From an uncultured Clostridia bacterium (GTDB lineage: Bacteria > Bacillota > Clostridia > Oscillospirales > Ruminococcaceae): a stretch of 6,410 bases of DNA. The notes under the pieces are model-generated. The model was not told the origin of the DNA. It saw only the letters and a program-made list of their open reading frames with translations, and did not search any database. Position numbers and translations under genes: made by a program. Location of the stretch: NCBI GenBank assembly GCA_945835425.1, contig CAMAJC010000116.1, positions 1 to 6,410 of the forward strand. Reading direction: 5' to 3'. This document shows, piece by piece, positions 5,235 through 6,410 of this stretch (position 1 is its first letter; the number at the start of each line of letters is the position of its first letter).

Positions 5235-6297
5235 CGAGAGCCACAATAAGCGGCACCTGCTCTTGACCGGAGGCAGAAAGTCCGGGAAAACGACACTTTT
5301 TCGTAAACTCCTGCCCGGTTCCATTCCCGGTCTGACCTCCTGGGCGGAGCCGGGAAAGGCCGTGTATCTCCGGGATAACCGAACCGGTGAGACCGCGAAA
5401 GTAGGCGTTTTCGACGGGACTTGCCCCGGTGCGGAAAACAGAATGCGGCTGCTGCCCGACGGCTTTTTCTCTCTCGGTATACCGGCTCTCCGGCAATGCG
5501 CGGCAAGTGACAGCGAATGGGTGTCCATTGATGAAATCGGGTATCTTGAGTCCGGCTGTCCGGCATACTGCGAGGCAGTCCGGGAGCTGATGGAGAGAAA
5601 AAGGCTCATCGCGGTCGTGCGCAAACAGGACACTCCCTTTTTGCGGGAACTGTGCAGCCGGGAAGACGTGTTTTTAGTCGATATGGACGCGCCCTTTGGC
5701 AACCTCGGCTGCGTTATTATGGCGTCCGGGATGGGGAAGCGGTTTGGCGGCAACAAGCTGCTGGCGGATTTTCACGGCGTGCCGCTGATCGGCAGGATGC
5801 TGGACGCGACCGAGGGGATTTTTGCCCACCGGGTCGTTGTGACCAGGCATGAAGATGTAGCGGCCCTTGCCCGGGAACGGGGAATCGACGTTATTCTGCA
5901 CCAGTACCCCTACCGCAGCGATACGGTGCGGCTGGGATTGGAGACGATGGCGGGTGAGGTGGACGGCTGCGCCTTCTGTCCGGGAGACCAGCCGCTGCTC
6001 CGGTGGGAAACGGCGGCGGCCCTGGCGTTGTGCGCAGTGCATGATAAGCAGGCGATCTGGCGGACAGCCTGCGGGGAAACACCCGGTTCGCCGGTGCTGT
6101 TCCCGAAATGGACGTTCCCGGAGCTGCTGCGGCTGCCGGAGGGAAAGGGCGGCAGCTTCGTCGTGAAAAAATATCCCGGAGCTGTCAAAAATCTGCCCGT
6201 CCGGGATGGATATGAACTGATGGATGTGGACAGTCCGGAGGATTTTATCAAATTGCTGGAGTGGGACGCGGCTATTGCACAGCGGGATTGGTTTTAA
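5152..6297 (+). CDS. mocA: THEP1-like NTPase fused to MocA/MobA-like molybdopterin nucleotidyltransferase
   Basis: This 381-residue protein has two domains. Residues about 34-184 form a P-loop NTPase of the THEP1 (NTPase_1) kind: RHLLLTGGRKSGKTT, with Walker A at 40-48, and Walker B VSIDEIGYLE with D127-E128. Residues about 186-375 form an NTP-transferase of the MocA/MobA family. It has nucleotide-binding CVIMASGMGKRFGGNK (187-202), SDTVRLGLE, the metal-binding CPGDQPLL (D279) and GSPVLFP, and ends in ELMDVDSPEDF. MocA adds CMP to molybdopterin, and MCD is the usual cofactor of bacterial hydroxylases like the one encoded leftward, so MocA is favoured over MobA. The start is uncertain. ATG 5152 overlaps the ModE-like gene by 83 nt, and its AAGGAG (5132-5137) is 14 nt away. 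CTG 5218 would fit domain boundaries better but has GGAG only 1 nt upstream. No in-frame ATG or GTG lies between 5152 and the Walker A motif. The first ~33 residues may thus be untranslated. Confidence 0.88.
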   Translation: MKPIGTPAWRLTADCIWNSFRSLNGSLNESHNKRHLLLTGGRKSGKTTLFRKLLPGSIPGLTSWAEPGKAVYLRDNRTGETAKVGVFDGTCPGAENRMRLLPDGFFSLGIPALRQCAASDSEWVSIDEIGYLESGCPAYCEAVRELMERKRLIAVVRKQDTPFLRELCSREDVFLVDMDAPFGNLGCVIMASGMGKRFGGNKLLADFHGVPLIGRMLDATEGIFAHRVVVTRHEDVAALARERGIDVILHQYPYRSDTVRLGLETMAGEVDGCAFCPGDQPLLRWETAAALALCAVHDKQAIWRTACGETPGSPVLFPKWTFPELLRLPEGKGGSFVVKKYPGAVKNLPVRDGYELMDVDSPEDFIKLLEWDAAIAQRDWF

Positions 6298-6410
6298 TCG
6301 TCCCAGTCCACAGGAATACGGGCGGGGAATTGAATCTATGGGTAGCAGGGAGATGTGTGATATCGGCGGAACGGACAAATCCGTTCCCTACAATATCCAT
6401 GCAATTTGTG
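6298..6410. other. Intergenic tail with no supported gene
   Basis: No open frame with a ribosome site is visible in either direction, apart from an unsupported minus-strand frame running into the fusion gene. There is no intrinsic terminator directly after the TAA at 6295-6297. The only structure is the stem-loop at 6368-6387. Confidence 0.6.
6368..6391. repeat. Stem-loop repeat ending in CTAC
   Basis: GGAACGGA (6368-6375), CAAA, TCCGTTCC (6380-6387) is a perfect 8-bp stem with a 4-base loop, followed by CTACAAT. No T-run follows, so intrinsic termination is doubtful. The trailing CTACA is shared with the repeat at 1849-1875 although the stem sequence differs, which suggests a related class of dispersed element. 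The downstream end may lie beyond the window. Confidence 0.6.

Noticed and set aside
4860..5756. Long minus-strand open frame (298 codons) opposite the regulator and NTPase genes
   Set aside because: Its translation is rich in R, P and S with no recognisable domain, and it lies opposite genes with clear motifs. It is a GC-driven shadow.
6368..6387. Intrinsic terminator of the transporter operon
   Set aside because: The stem is short and is followed by CTACAAT rather than a T-run. It also lies 70 bases after the stop codon.

Overview
The window reads as a molybdenum-enzyme locus from a GC-rich anaerobic Firmicute, most likely a gut clostridium of the Oscillospiraceae type. This placement is an inference. 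It rests on strong AAGGAGG-type ribosome binding sites, clean sigma-A-like promoters, a lipoprotein solute-binding protein with a Ser/Glu-rich tether, GC-rich stem-loop repeats ending in CTACA, and Mo-hydroxylase subunits of the kind familiar from such bacteria.

Two divergent operons are transcribed away from a control region at about 1640-1716. Leftward (minus strand) lie three genes of a xanthine-dehydrogenase-like molybdenum hydroxylase: the FAD subunit (796-1587), the [2Fe-2S] subunit (341-796) and the first 109 codons of the molybdopterin-binding large subunit (1-329, running off the window). Rightward (plus strand) is a tightly packed five-gene operon. It encodes a BtuF/FecB-type binding lipoprotein (2009-3139), a FecCD-type permease (3129-4094), an ABC ATPase (4091-4882), a short ModE-like DNA-binding protein without a molybdate-sensing domain (4884-5234), and a fusion of a THEP1-like P-loop NTPase with a MocA/MobA-like nucleotidyltransferase (5152-6297).

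The proposed logic is that the transporter imports oxyanion (molybdate or tungstate, as in the MolABC branch of BtuCD-like importers). The MocA domain would finish the dinucleotide cofactor, the hydroxylase would use it, and the ModE-like protein would control both sides. The control region supports this. Two well-formed promoters sit back to back with -35 boxes in the same dozen bases. A 26-bp perfect-arm palindrome (TCGTTGTA-N10-TACAACGA) covers the predicted start of the transporter transcript and resembles the E. coli ModE operator.

Between this operator and the transporter lies a leader of about 310 nt filled with GC-rich inverted and direct repeats (1763-1955). They look like a REP/MITE-like family rather than a known riboswitch. 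A different stem-loop of similar style closes the window (6368-6387). The last 110 bases hold no gene that I can support.
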